64,000 nt of DNA, taken from contig JAWVCW010000028.1 in the NCBI GenBank assembly GCA_033857955.1, positions 35,183-99,182 of the forward strand, written 5' to 3'. The notes beneath the pieces are model-generated. The model did no database searches and had not been told where the DNA came from. It saw only the letters and a program-made list of their open reading frames with translations. Position 1 is the first letter of the stretch, and each line of letters begins with the position of its first letter. Shown here one piece after another: positions 8,203 through 15,668 of the stretch. The stretch comes from Gaiellasilicea sp033857955 (lineage in GTDB: Bacteria > Actinomycetota > Thermoleophilia > Gaiellales > Gaiellaceae). A program made the position numbers and the translations under genes.

Positions 8203-8496
8203 GTGGAGCACGCACGGGACTCTTCGATTCCGTTACGCCTGGTTGAGCAGGCTATCGACTGGCCCGCTTGGATTGCAGCAGGAGCGGCGATCGCCACGCT
8301 CCTCTATCTGGTCTGGGCCCGCGGGAATGCAAAAGGCGCGCTGCGGACGCGCGCTCGACTCGCCACGGGCAGCTCATCCTCGCCATCAACGAGCAGTGGG
8401 CGTCCAGCGACGTTCAAGAGTCGGGAGAGCAGGGTAGCTCCACTCCGACCGGCCGTGGCCGCGCAGATCCAGGTAGACGATCTGTGCTTCCCGTGA
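8203..8496 (+). CDS. Possible small single-pass membrane protein
   Basis: A 97-codon frame opening with GTG contains one convincing hydrophobic segment (PAWIAAGAAIATLLYLVWA, about residues 25-43) followed by basic residues, the look of a small anchored protein. Its 3' half overlaps the broken hydrolase on the other strand and has shadow-like composition, so the true 3' end may have been lost. No homologue is recognised. Low confidence. Confidence 0.25.
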   Translation: MEHARDSSIPLRLVEQAIDWPAWIAAGAAIATLLYLVWARGNAKGALRTRARLATGSSSSPSTSSGRPATFKSRESRVAPLRPAVAAQIQVDDLCFP

Positions 8497-8658
8497 GAGG
8501 CGCGCGAAGTCGGGCTTGAAATAGGAATGGTCGTACGTGCCGGGCCCGCCGTGCAGCAGCACAACCGTGGGCCGGCCGGCCATCTCCGAGCCGTCCGGCA
8601 CGAGCGCCCGCCCGTCGACGTCGAACCACAGGCGTGTCCCGTTCACCTCGACATGCAT
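8386..8658 (-). pseudogene. Truncated alpha/beta hydrolase (proline iminopeptidase-like N-terminus)
   Basis: From ATG 8658 the frame reads a normal hydrolase start: substrate strand, oxyanion motif LLHGGPGTYDHSYF, then YLDLRGHGRSEW. Homology then stops at about 8440 and an unrelated tail of about 17 residues ends the frame. The nucleophile serine, acid and histidine regions are all missing, and no other frame restores them. The break lies about 300 bp from the right end of the tRNA-Gly island. A full-length relative is encoded at 38710-39603. Confidence 0.7.
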
Positions 8659-8705
8659 GCGAACAGTCACTTTACGCCGCCGACCTGCCGGTTCTCCCGA
8701 CGGCG

Positions 8706-8711
8706 TAGGAT
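8706..8711 (+). promoter_or_regulatory. -10 box for the aminotransferase gene (leaderless)
   Basis: TAGGAT ends 7 nt before GTG 8719. No Shine-Dalgarno sequence lies in between, so the start codon is probably the 5' end of the transcript. Confidence 0.5.
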
Positions 8712-8718
8712 TGGCTGC

Positions 8719-9918
8719 GTGACGGTGACGCCCGAGAAGACGTGGGACGCGCTTGCCGCTGCCCGCACGCGAGGTGATGTCGGCGAGGGGATCGCTTCCG
8801 TCCTGGCGATGCTCGGGATGCCCGACCTGATCTCCTTCGCGGGTGGCTTCCCCGACCCGAGGACGTTCCCGCGCGAGCGCATCTCGGCGCTGCTGCAGGA
8901 GTTCGCCATCACGGGCGAGACGAGTGCGTTCCAGTACGCCCCGACACGCGGTCTGGCGGGGCCGCTCGATGCGCTCACGGACCGGCTCGAGCGGCTGCAG
9001 GGCCGGCGTCCAGCCGCCGACGAGCTGCTGATCACGAGCGGAGGAATCGAGGCGCTCGAGCTCGTCGGCAAGTCGTACCTCGATCCCGGCGACGTCGTGG
9101 TTGTCGAGGGCCCGACCTATCTGGGCGCGATCCAGGCGTTTCGCAGCTTCGAGGCGAAGCTCGTCGCCGTCCCGATGGACGAGCACGGGCTCGAGGTGGA
9201 CGAGCTGGAACGGCTTCTTGCCGACGGGCTGCGTCCGAAGCTCGTCTACAGCATTCCCGACCACCAGAACCCGGCCGGCGTGAGCCTTTCCGCCGAACGG
9301 CGCGCGCCCCTCGTGGAGCTCGCGCGCCACTACGGATTCCTGGTCATCGAGGACGTCGCCTACCGCGAGCTCGGCTTCTCGGGGGGGACGCTGCCGAGTC
9401 TCTGGAGCCTCGCGCCGGACGTCGTCGTGCAGGCGGGCACGACGTCGAAGACGATGTTTCCCGGCATCCGGCTCGGCTGGGCAGTCGGCCCCGCCGATAT
9501 CGCAGCCCGGCTCGTTTCCGCCAAGCAGAACACGGACCAGTGCGCGGGGGCGCTCGGACAGCGCCTGTTCGAGGAGTCGATTCGCCGCGGCTGGATCGAC
9601 GAGCAGATCACGCTGTCGCGTGCGCTCTACCAGCGCAAGTGTGAGCGGATGCTGGCAGCGCTCGAGCGCTGGATGCCGGCCGGAGCACGCTGGACTCGAC
9701 CGCAGGGCGGTTTCTTCTCCTGGCTGACACTGCCCGACGGCGCCGACTCCACGGAGCTGGCGCGGCGAGCGGTGGAGCGAGGCGTCGGCATCGTGCCGGG
9801 CGCGCTGTTCTTCCCGGACGGCCGCGGCGCGGATACGGTCCGGCTCTCATTCAGCCTCGTCGACGAAACGCAGATCGACGCCGGCATCGAGCGGCTCGCG
9901 TCGCTCCTGACGACCTGA
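8719..9918 (+). CDS. PLP-dependent aminotransferase, fold type I (2-aminoadipate/MocR-domain type)
   Basis: A 399-residue cytosolic aminotransferase. Family marks: ISFAGGFPDP near the N-terminus, SGGIEALELVGKSYLDPGD, the PLP-ring and phosphate residues around YSIPDHQNPAG and IEDVAYREL, and the Schiff-base lysine in GTTSKTMFPGIRLGW. This resembles the LysN/2-aminoadipate transaminase group that uses 2-oxoglutarate. A longer upstream frame exists, but GTG 8719 follows a -10 box by 7 nt and gives the usual family length. It is followed 20 bp later by a cupin and then an SDR, suggesting a small catabolic operon with unknown substrate. Confidence 0.88.
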   Translation: MTVTPEKTWDALAAARTRGDVGEGIASVLAMLGMPDLISFAGGFPDPRTFPRERISALLQEFAITGETSAFQYAPTRGLAGPLDALTDRLERLQGRRPAADELLITSGGIEALELVGKSYLDPGDVVVVEGPTYLGAIQAFRSFEAKLVAVPMDEHGLEVDELERLLADGLRPKLVYSIPDHQNPAGVSLSAERRAPLVELARHYGFLVIEDVAYRELGFSGGTLPSLWSLAPDVVVQAGTTSKTMFPGIRLGWAVGPADIAARLVSAKQNTDQCAGALGQRLFEESIRRGWIDEQITLSRALYQRKCERMLAALERWMPAGARWTRPQGGFFSWLTLPDGADSTELARRAVERGVGIVPGALFFPDGRGADTVRLSFSLVDETQIDAGIERLASLLTT

Positions 9919-9938
9919 ACCAAGGAGGAGCGACGACG

Positions 9939-10313
9939 TTGAGCGAGCATGGAGCAACGCACTACCGCTGGGACGACATGCCGAAGGAAGCGCTCAAGCC
10001 GGATCTGGGACGACGGCTCATCTCGACCGAGCGGATGATGCTTGCGCACGTGTACCTCGACAAGGGGTGCATCGTCCCGAAGCACTCGCACGAGAACGAG
10101 CAGCTGACCTACATCCTCGAAGGCGTCCTGCGGTTCTGGCTCGGCGAGGACGAGTCCGAGGTCGTCGATGTCGCAGCCGGCGAGGTCCTCCACCTCCCGT
10201 CGCACCTCCCGCACAAGGCCGAAGCGCTGGAGACGACCCTGGACGTCGACATCTTCTGCCCGCCACGGCAGGACTGGCTCGAAGGGTCGGACACCTACCT
10301 CCGTCAGACGTGA
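9939..10313 (+). CDS. Cupin-domain protein
   Basis: A 124-residue single-domain cupin. Motif 1 is PKHSHENEQLTYILEGVLRFWLG, given here only as H...H...E, and motif 2 is EVLHLPSHLPH. These supply the His/Glu metal ligands of a small beta barrel. The start is TTG, chosen because AAGGAGG ends 10 nt before it and no in-frame ATG or GTG fits. Its stop overlaps the start of the SDR gene by 4 nt. The role, isomerase, dioxygenase or sugar-binding regulator, cannot be told from sequence. Confidence 0.85.
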   Translation: MSEHGATHYRWDDMPKEALKPDLGRRLISTERMMLAHVYLDKGCIVPKHSHENEQLTYILEGVLRFWLGEDESEVVDVAAGEVLHLPSHLPHKAEALETTLDVDIFCPPRQDWLEGSDTYLRQT

Positions 10314-11080
10314 ATCTCGGTCTCGAAGGACGCCGGGCGCTCGTCACCGGCGGCTCGAAAGGGCTCGGCGCCGCGATCGCCCGCGAGCTCGTGGGCGAGG
10401 GCGTGCGCGTCGCGATCTGCTCACGGAACGAGGCGGAGGTCATGGCGGCCGGCGCGGAGCTGGGGGTCGCCCATGCGCAACGGGCCGACGTCACCGATCC
10501 CGAGCAGGTGCGCGATTTCGTGGCGCGCTCCGCCGAGGAGCTCGGCGGAGTCGACTTCCTCGTCAACAACGCCGGCGGCGCGCACCCGGGCACCTTCGAG
10601 ACGCTCAGCGACGAGAACTGGGTCGCCGACCTCGACGTCAAGCTCTTCTCGCTCATCCGCTGCTCCCGTGAGGTGCTCCCCCACATGCGCGACGCGGGTG
10701 GCGGCCGCATCGTCAACATCGGCGCGGTCTACTCGCGCTACCCCGACCCCGTGTTCTTCGCGACCTCCGTGAACCGGGCCGCGGGCAACTCGTTCACGAA
10801 GACCCTCGCCCTGGAGGTCGCGAAGGACAACATCCTCGTGAACGGGGTCAACATCGGCTTCGTGAGCACGCCACAGTGGGACAACATCCATCAGCGGCGC
10901 GCCCCGGAGCAACCGCGCGACGAGTTCCTCGACACGATCGCCAAGCAGGAGGTTCCGCTCGGACGCTTCGGGACGCCGGACGAGGTTTCAGGCCTCGTCG
11001 CGTTCCTGTTGAGCCACCGGGCCAGCTACATCACGGGAGCCTCGATCGACGTTGCGGGCGGCATGGGCAGGTACGTCTAG
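10310..11080 (+). CDS. SDR-family protein with degenerate catalytic triad
   Basis: A 256-residue Rossmann protein. NAD(P) binding is intact (TGGSKGLG at 13-20; NNAGG at 86-90; R39 after the second strand suggests NADP(H)). The classical catalytic triad is not: the Ser site reads NIGAV (G138/A139), and the YxxxK site aligns to T152 and R156 in FATSVNRAAG. The C-terminal substrate region ends GGMGRYV. Some SDR subgroups lack Tyr-Lys, so activity on an unusual substrate or a non-catalytic role is possible. It begins inside the cupin stop (GTGA) and is translationally coupled. Confidence 0.85.
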   Translation: MNLGLEGRRALVTGGSKGLGAAIARELVGEGVRVAICSRNEAEVMAAGAELGVAHAQRADVTDPEQVRDFVARSAEELGGVDFLVNNAGGAHPGTFETLSDENWVADLDVKLFSLIRCSREVLPHMRDAGGGRIVNIGAVYSRYPDPVFFATSVNRAAGNSFTKTLALEVAKDNILVNGVNIGFVSTPQWDNIHQRRAPEQPRDEFLDTIAKQEVPLGRFGTPDEVSGLVAFLLSHRASYITGASIDVAGGMGRYV

Positions 11081-11086
11081 GTCGCG

Positions 11087-11689
11087 ATGGACGACGTCTT
11101 CACGCTGCTCGACTGGAAGCGACGTGTCTTTGCCCTCTACACGTCGGTGCGCTCGGCAACCGACCCCGAGGAGGCGTGGGGCCTGTGGCGCGCGACACGC
11201 GACGAGTTGTTTCGCAGCCATCCACAATCGCCGCTGCCGGAGGCGGAGCGCCGTCACTTCGCCGGCCTCGAGTACTTCGACTACGAGCCGCGACTGCGCG
11301 TGCTCGCGGACGTAGCTGCCGCCGAGCAGGAGCCGCGGCAGATCGGCGCGAGTGGCAACGAGTCGGTTCTGTTTCGTCGCTTCGCCGTTGCGTCGTTCGA
11401 GCTCGACGGCCAGCAGCAGTCGCTCGACCTGCACTGGCTCGAGGGCTACGGCGGAGGCATCTTCGTTCCCTTCGCCGACGCGACGAGCGGCTCGGAGACC
11501 TACGGGGGCGGGCGTTACGTGCTCGATTCGGTCAAGGGCGCCGATCTCGGAATGGACGGCGAGCATCTCGTGCTCGACTTCAACTTCGCCTACAACCCGT
11601 CCTGCGTCTACGACGCCCGGTGGATCTGCCCCCTCGCGCCGTCCTCGAACCGGCTTGCCGTAGCGGTCAGGGGCGGCGAGCGGGTGTAG
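11087..11689 (+). CDS. DUF1684 family protein
   Basis: A 200-residue protein with the family marks: RDELFRSHPQSPL near the N-terminus, FVPFADATSGSETYGGGRY in the middle, and LDFNFAYNPSCVYD...CPLAPSSNRL near the C-terminus. DUF1684 proteins are widespread in actinobacteria, cytosolic and of unknown function. Six bases separate it from the SDR stop, so it closes the aminotransferase-cupin-SDR operon. The 113 bp to the next gene contain no further gene. Confidence 0.88.
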   Translation: MDDVFTLLDWKRRVFALYTSVRSATDPEEAWGLWRATRDELFRSHPQSPLPEAERRHFAGLEYFDYEPRLRVLADVAAAEQEPRQIGASGNESVLFRRFAVASFELDGQQQSLDLHWLEGYGGGIFVPFADATSGSETYGGGRYVLDSVKGADLGMDGEHLVLDFNFAYNPSCVYDARWICPLAPSSNRLAVAVRGGERV

Positions 11690-11802
11690 GGCGACGCCGG
11701 CCGTGCTCGCACAGGGCGGATCGACAAATGGAAGAAAACCGTGGCCGCCACCGTCTGGCTGTGAACAAGCTGCACACCTACCCGCAGAAAAGGGGTTCAC
11801 GC

Positions 11803-12501
11803 ATGACGCGAGTCATCCTGGCCGACGATCACCCGCTCTTTCTCTCCGCTCTCGAGCTGGCGCTCCAGGAGGCCGGCGTCGAGGTCGTCGGAACTGCCGC
11901 CACGGGCACGGAGGTGCTCGAGCTGGCCGACCGCTGCGAACCCGATGCCGTGCTGCTCGACCTGTGCATGCCCGGAATGGACGGAGTCACGTGCATCAGG
12001 CGGCTCTCCGCGCTCTCCCCGGCCTTGAGGATCGTGGTCGTCTCGGCGACGGACGACCAGAACGTGATCCACGGCGCGCTTGCGGCCGGGGCCGTGTGCT
12101 TCGTCGGCAAGAGCGTCCAGCCCGCCGATCTCGTCCAGGCGCTTCGCGCCGTCGTCGATGCCCGCAAGGGCGGCATCCACTACCGCGGCGAGCTGCCGGT
12201 GACCATGCTCCGCCCGGTCCGGAACGATCGGCGGGACACCCACGGCCTGACCAAGCGCGAGCTGGAGATCCTGCGGCTCGCCTCGAGCGGGTCGTCGAAC
12301 TCGCAGATGGCGAAGCTGCTGTGGGTGACCGAGCAGACGATCAAGTTCCACCTCTCGAACGTCTACAAGAAGCTCGGCGTGCCGAACCGAACCGCCGCCT
12401 CCGCGGTGGCGAGCAAGCTCGGCCTCCTGGAGTTGGCCGACGCAGCCGAGCACCTCGGCGAGGTCGTCGACATCGCCTCGGCCCGCGGGATGCTCGGCTG
12501 A
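11803..12501 (+). CDS. LuxR/NarL-family response regulator
   Basis: A 232-residue two-domain regulator. The receiver (1-120) has ADD at 7-9, phosphoacceptor D53 in LLDLCMPGMD and a lysine in FVGKS. The LuxR-type helix-turn-helix (about 150-215) has LTKRELEILRLASSGSSNSQ, then TEQTIKFHLSNVYKKLGVPN. ATG 11803, preceded by AAAAGGGG, is chosen over a much longer upstream frame because the receiver begins exactly there. No adjacent kinase is visible. It is convergent with the aldolase gene. Confidence 0.92.
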   Translation: MTRVILADDHPLFLSALELALQEAGVEVVGTAATGTEVLELADRCEPDAVLLDLCMPGMDGVTCIRRLSALSPALRIVVVSATDDQNVIHGALAAGAVCFVGKSVQPADLVQALRAVVDARKGGIHYRGELPVTMLRPVRNDRRDTHGLTKRELEILRLASSGSSNSQMAKLLWVTEQTIKFHLSNVYKKLGVPNRTAASAVASKLGLLELADAAEHLGEVVDIASARGMLG

Positions 12502-12508
12502 GAACGGC

Positions 12509-12536
12509 GTGGGTCGCCCGCGGCCGGGCGGCCCAC
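12509..12536. terminator. Bidirectional hairpin between convergent genes
   Basis: GTGGG-T-CGCCCG pairs with CGGGCG-G-CCCAC around the loop CGGC, a long GC-rich stem with one mismatch. It lies in the 47-bp gap between the response regulator and the aldolase gene, and probably terminates both transcripts. No T-tract is present. Confidence 0.55.
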
Positions 12537-12548
12537 CATCCGATCCGC

Positions 12549-13577
12549 TCAGCTCGAGCGGGCGAGCTCCTCCATCGCCGCCGAGTAGCGTCCTGCCACG
12601 GCAGCGCTGTTGTTGCGGGCGCGAAGGGCAAGGAAGGACTGACCGGCGTCCACGTTCTCCGGGGACCCGCCCCACGCCTTCAGCGCCGGCGCCTGCAACG
12701 CGCGTCCGTACGAGAAGGAGAGCACCCACGGCTGCGGACCGTGTGAGTTGATCGCGTTCAGGTTCTCGCTTGCCTGCTCGTCGGACTGGCCGCCCGAGAG
12801 GAACACGATCCCGGGCACGGCCGCGGGGACCGTCTCGCGGAAGCACCGGAGCGTCCAGTCGGCGACCTCGCCGGCGTTCGCCTGGGTCGCGGAGCCCTTG
12901 CCGGAGAGGACCATGTTCGGCTTCAGCAGCATCCCCTCGAGGTCGATGCGCTGGTGGTAGAGCTCGTCGAAGACCTTGTGCAGCGTCCGCTTCGTTGCGC
13001 GGTAGCACGTCTCGATGTCGTGGTCGCCGTCCATCAGCACCTCGGGCTCGACGATCGGCACGATCCCCTGCTCCTGGCAGAGAGCCGCGTACCGGGCGAG
13101 CGCATGCGCGTTGACCTCGATGCAATAGGCCGTGGGGATGCCGTCGCCGATCGCGATCACGGCCCGCCACTTGGCGAAGCGGGCGCCGAGCCCGCGGTAC
13201 TCCTCCAGCCGACCGCGGAGGCGGTCGAGGCCCTCGGTGACCTTCTCGCCGGGCGCAAACGCGAGGTCGGTGGCGCCCGTGTCGACCTTGATCCCGGGGA
13301 CGATCCCCTTGTCGGCCAGGAGCTTCGCGAACGGTGTGCCGTCCGACGCGGACTGGCGCAGGGTCTCGTCGTAGAGGATGACGCCGCTGACGTACTCCTC
13401 CAGGTCGGGTGTCGTGAAGAGCATCTCGCGGTATGCGCGCCGGTTCTCCTCCGTCGACTCGAGCGAGATCGACTCGAAGCGCTTCTCGATCGTCCCCGTG
13501 CTCTCGTCCGCGGCGAGGATCCCCTTGTTGTCGGCGACGAGGGCCTTGGCCGTTTCGTGCAGCTCATCCGCGGCCAT
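12549..13577 (-). CDS. Class I fructose-bisphosphate aldolase
   Basis: A 342-residue cytosolic aldolase cleaving fructose 1,6-bisphosphate to DHAP and glyceraldehyde 3-phosphate through a Schiff base. Marks: GILAADESTGTIEKRF near the N-terminus, KVDTG, the WRAVI segment, IVPIVEPEVLMDGDHD, the Schiff-base lysine K219 in GMLLKPNMV, and phosphate-binding FLSGGQSDE. Its start lies 14 bp inside the 3' end of the GlpX gene, so aldolase and bisphosphatase are coupled, the arrangement of a gluconeogenic FBP-handling pair. Confidence 0.95.
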   Translation of the reverse strand: MAADELHETAKALVADNKGILAADESTGTIEKRFESISLESTEENRRAYREMLFTTPDLEEYVSGVILYDETLRQSASDGTPFAKLLADKGIVPGIKVDTGATDLAFAPGEKVTEGLDRLRGRLEEYRGLGARFAKWRAVIAIGDGIPTAYCIEVNAHALARYAALCQEQGIVPIVEPEVLMDGDHDIETCYRATKRTLHKVFDELYHQRIDLEGMLLKPNMVLSGKGSATQANAGEVADWTLRCFRETVPAAVPGIVFLSGGQSDEQASENLNAINSHGPQPWVLSFSYGRALQAPALKAWGGSPENVDAGQSFLALRARNNSAAVAGRYSAAMEELARSS

Positions 13578-14562
13578 CGCGGTCTCCTTTCATCAGTCGT
13601 CTGACTTTCTCGGAAGGGTGGTAGGCAGCGATCCTACGGACAGTGCCTGAACGGGAGCGCATCACGATCGACTCGGTCTCCACTCCGGCGCCGCTGACGC
13701 GGACGCCGCGGAGGAAGACGCCGCTCGTGACACCGGTGGCGGCGACGAAGACATCGTCGCCCGAGACGAGGTCGTCGGTCGTGAGCACCCTGTCGAGGTC
13801 GTAGCCGGAGTCGATGAGCTGCTGCCGCTCGTCGTCGTTGCGCGGCCAGAGCTTGCCCTGAATCGCCCCGCGCAGGCACTTGATGGCCGCCGCGGAGATG
13901 ACGCCCTCCGGCGTGCCCCCGATCCCCATCAGCATGTCCACGCCGACGAACGCCTGCGCCGCTGCGATCGAAGGGGCAACGTCGCCGTCGCGGATCAGGT
14001 TCACGCGTGCCCCGGCCTGGCGCAGCTCGCCGATCAGCTCCTCGTGGCGGTCGCGCTCGAGCACGACGACCGTCACCTCGGTGACATCGAGCCCTTTCGC
14101 CTTGGCGACCGCGCGGACGTTTTCGGTCGGGCTCGCATCGATGTCGATCGCCTCCGCCGCCTCGGACCCGACCGCGATCTTGTCCATGTAGAACGCGGCG
14201 CCGGGGTCGAACATCGTCCCGCGCTCGGCAACGGCGATGACTGCGATCGCGTTCGGCTGCCCCAGCGCCGTCAGGCGGGTTCCCTCCAGCGGGTCGACGG
14301 CCACATCGACCTCGGGACCGTGCCCCGATCCGATCGCCTCGCCGTTGTAGAGCATCGGCGCCTCGTCCTTTTCCCCCTCGCCGATCACGACGACGCCGTT
14401 CATCTCGACGGTGCCGAGCATCAGGCGCATTGCGTCGACGGCGGCCTGGTCGGCCTGCTCCTTCTCTCCCCGACCGACCCAGCCGGACGCAGCGAGCGCC
14501 GCGGCTTCCGTGACGCGGACGAGCTCGAGGGCGAGGTTGCGGTCAGGTGCCGTAGCGCTCAA
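13564..14562 (-). CDS. glpX: Class II fructose-1,6-bisphosphatase
   Basis: A 332-residue metal-dependent phosphatase hydrolysing fructose 1,6-bisphosphate in gluconeogenesis. Marks: GWVGRGEKEQADQAAVDAM, GEGEKDEAPML, VDPLEGT (metal-binding Asp/Glu cluster of the Li+-sensitive phosphatase superfamily), IRDGDVAPSIAAA, MGIGGTPEGVISAAA and the C-terminal TGVTSGVFLRGV. It lies between the SPFH and aldolase genes on the same strand. It is the only FBPase in the window. Confidence 0.95.
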   Translation of the reverse strand: MSATAPDRNLALELVRVTEAAALAASGWVGRGEKEQADQAAVDAMRLMLGTVEMNGVVVIGEGEKDEAPMLYNGEAIGSGHGPEVDVAVDPLEGTRLTALGQPNAIAVIAVAERGTMFDPGAAFYMDKIAVGSEAAEAIDIDASPTENVRAVAKAKGLDVTEVTVVVLERDRHEELIGELRQAGARVNLIRDGDVAPSIAAAQAFVGVDMLMGIGGTPEGVISAAAIKCLRGAIQGKLWPRNDDERQQLIDSGYDLDRVLTTDDLVSGDDVFVAATGVTSGVFLRGVRVSGAGVETESIVMRSRSGTVRRIAAYHPSEKVRRLMKGDRDGRG

Positions 14563-14578
14563 TGCGCCGCGAACTCTA

Positions 14579-15520
14579 TTAGGGCGTGGTCGACGCCGAC
14601 TTGAGGAAGGTCGACGGATCGAGCAGGTTGCCCTGGCCGGCGGGCAGGAAGACGATCTGCGGCGGCGCCTCCTTCAGGATCTGCAGCGCCTCGAACTGGA
14701 GGTTGCGGTCGGTGAGCGAGCTCGCGCGCAGCCGCTGTGCCTGCGCCTGGCCGCGGGCCCGCTCGATCTCCTGCTGAGCCTCGGCCTTGGACTGCTCGAC
14801 CTTCTGCCTGGCCGCGAGGGCGTCCTGCGTCGCAACCTGCTTGCGCTCGATCGCCTGTGTGAACTCCGGCGGGAAGTCGAGATCGTTGATCAGGAAGTCG
14901 ACGACGTCGATCGAGAAGCCGTTCAGCTGCCGGTCGAGCTCGAGCTGCACCGCCTGACGGATCTCCTCCCGGTTGGGCGCGACGGCGACGCTCTTGAACT
15001 TGACGGTCTCGTTCTTGAAGACCTGGAAGACGCGGGGCGCGACCACCTTGTCGAAGAAGGTCGAGCCGACATCCGTGAAGAGCTCCTGCACGGCTTTGTC
15101 GCTGACTCGATAGTTGAGCGTGACGACGGCGTAGACCGGCTGCGTCTCCTCGCTGATCGCAGGGCCGCTTCTGATTGCGTCTTCGACGGCGCCGCTCCGG
15201 TCGTCCATCTCGAAGCGCTGGCTCTCGACCTGGGTCGAGACCTCCTCGGCGTTCTGCCAGGGCGCGATCGTCTGGAAGCCGTCGCCACGCTGGCCGACGA
15301 TCTCGCCGAACTGACGTACGACCAGGACGTGACCGGCGTTCACCGAGTGGAAGGAGCGGAAGGCGCCCCAGCCGCCGACGACCACGATCATGGCGAGCAC
15401 CGAAGCCAGGATCCAGGCCGAGCCTTCGTCCGTCTTGCCCTGGCGACGAAGCCCCACCCCGTTCACGATCGCGACGACGGCGACGAGGAGAACGATCGTC
15501 GAGATGATCAGATAGCTCAT
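14579..15520 (-). CDS. SPFH/prohibitin-family membrane protein
   Basis: A 313-residue protein with two N-terminal hydrophobic segments (about 2-20 and 36-54), an SPFH/Band 7 domain (about 60-230, with VNAGHVLVVRQFGEIVG and the DFLINDLDFPPEF strand-helix) and a long coiled coil (about 225-275) rich in A, E, Q and R. It resembles prohibitin/HflC-like proteins, which form rings on the membrane and modulate proteases such as FtsH. Its ATG overlaps the stop of the small upstream gene (ATGA), so the two are coupled. It is probably not lipid-modified. Confidence 0.88.
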   Translation of the reverse strand: MSYLIISTIVLLVAVVAIVNGVGLRRQGKTDEGSAWILASVLAMIVVVGGWGAFRSFHSVNAGHVLVVRQFGEIVGQRGDGFQTIAPWQNAEEVSTQVESQRFEMDDRSGAVEDAIRSGPAISEETQPVYAVVTLNYRVSDKAVQELFTDVGSTFFDKVVAPRVFQVFKNETVKFKSVAVAPNREEIRQAVQLELDRQLNGFSIDVVDFLINDLDFPPEFTQAIERKQVATQDALAARQKVEQSKAEAQQEIERARGQAQAQRLRASSLTDRNLQFEALQILKEAPPQIVFLPAGQGNLLDPSTFLKSASTTP

Positions 15521-15663
15521 TCAGGAGGAAGGATTTCGCGCCTGGGGCGCGATTCCTCCCGTGCCCGCCGACCCTGGCGGACGTTCGCGATCGCCCGCGC
15601 GAGAAAGGCGGTGATCGCGATCGAGCTCGCGACGATGCCGAGGATGATCTCGACCTTGAGCAT
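15517..15663 (-). CDS. 48-residue single-pass membrane protein, coupled to SPFH gene
   Basis: The frame begins with ATG 15663, five bases after the ArgRS stop, and ends in TGA overlapping the SPFH ATG by 4 nt. It encodes one hydrophobic helix (residues 5-25, IILGIVASSIAITAFLARAI) and a highly basic/acidic tail rich in R, E and P. The tight fit between two real genes and the typical membrane-protein topology support it. It may be a small partner of the SPFH complex, which is inference from coupling. Confidence 0.65.
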   Translation of the reverse strand: MLKVEIILGIVASSIAITAFLARAIANVRQGRRAREESRPRREILPPE

Positions 15664-15668
15664 CTGAC

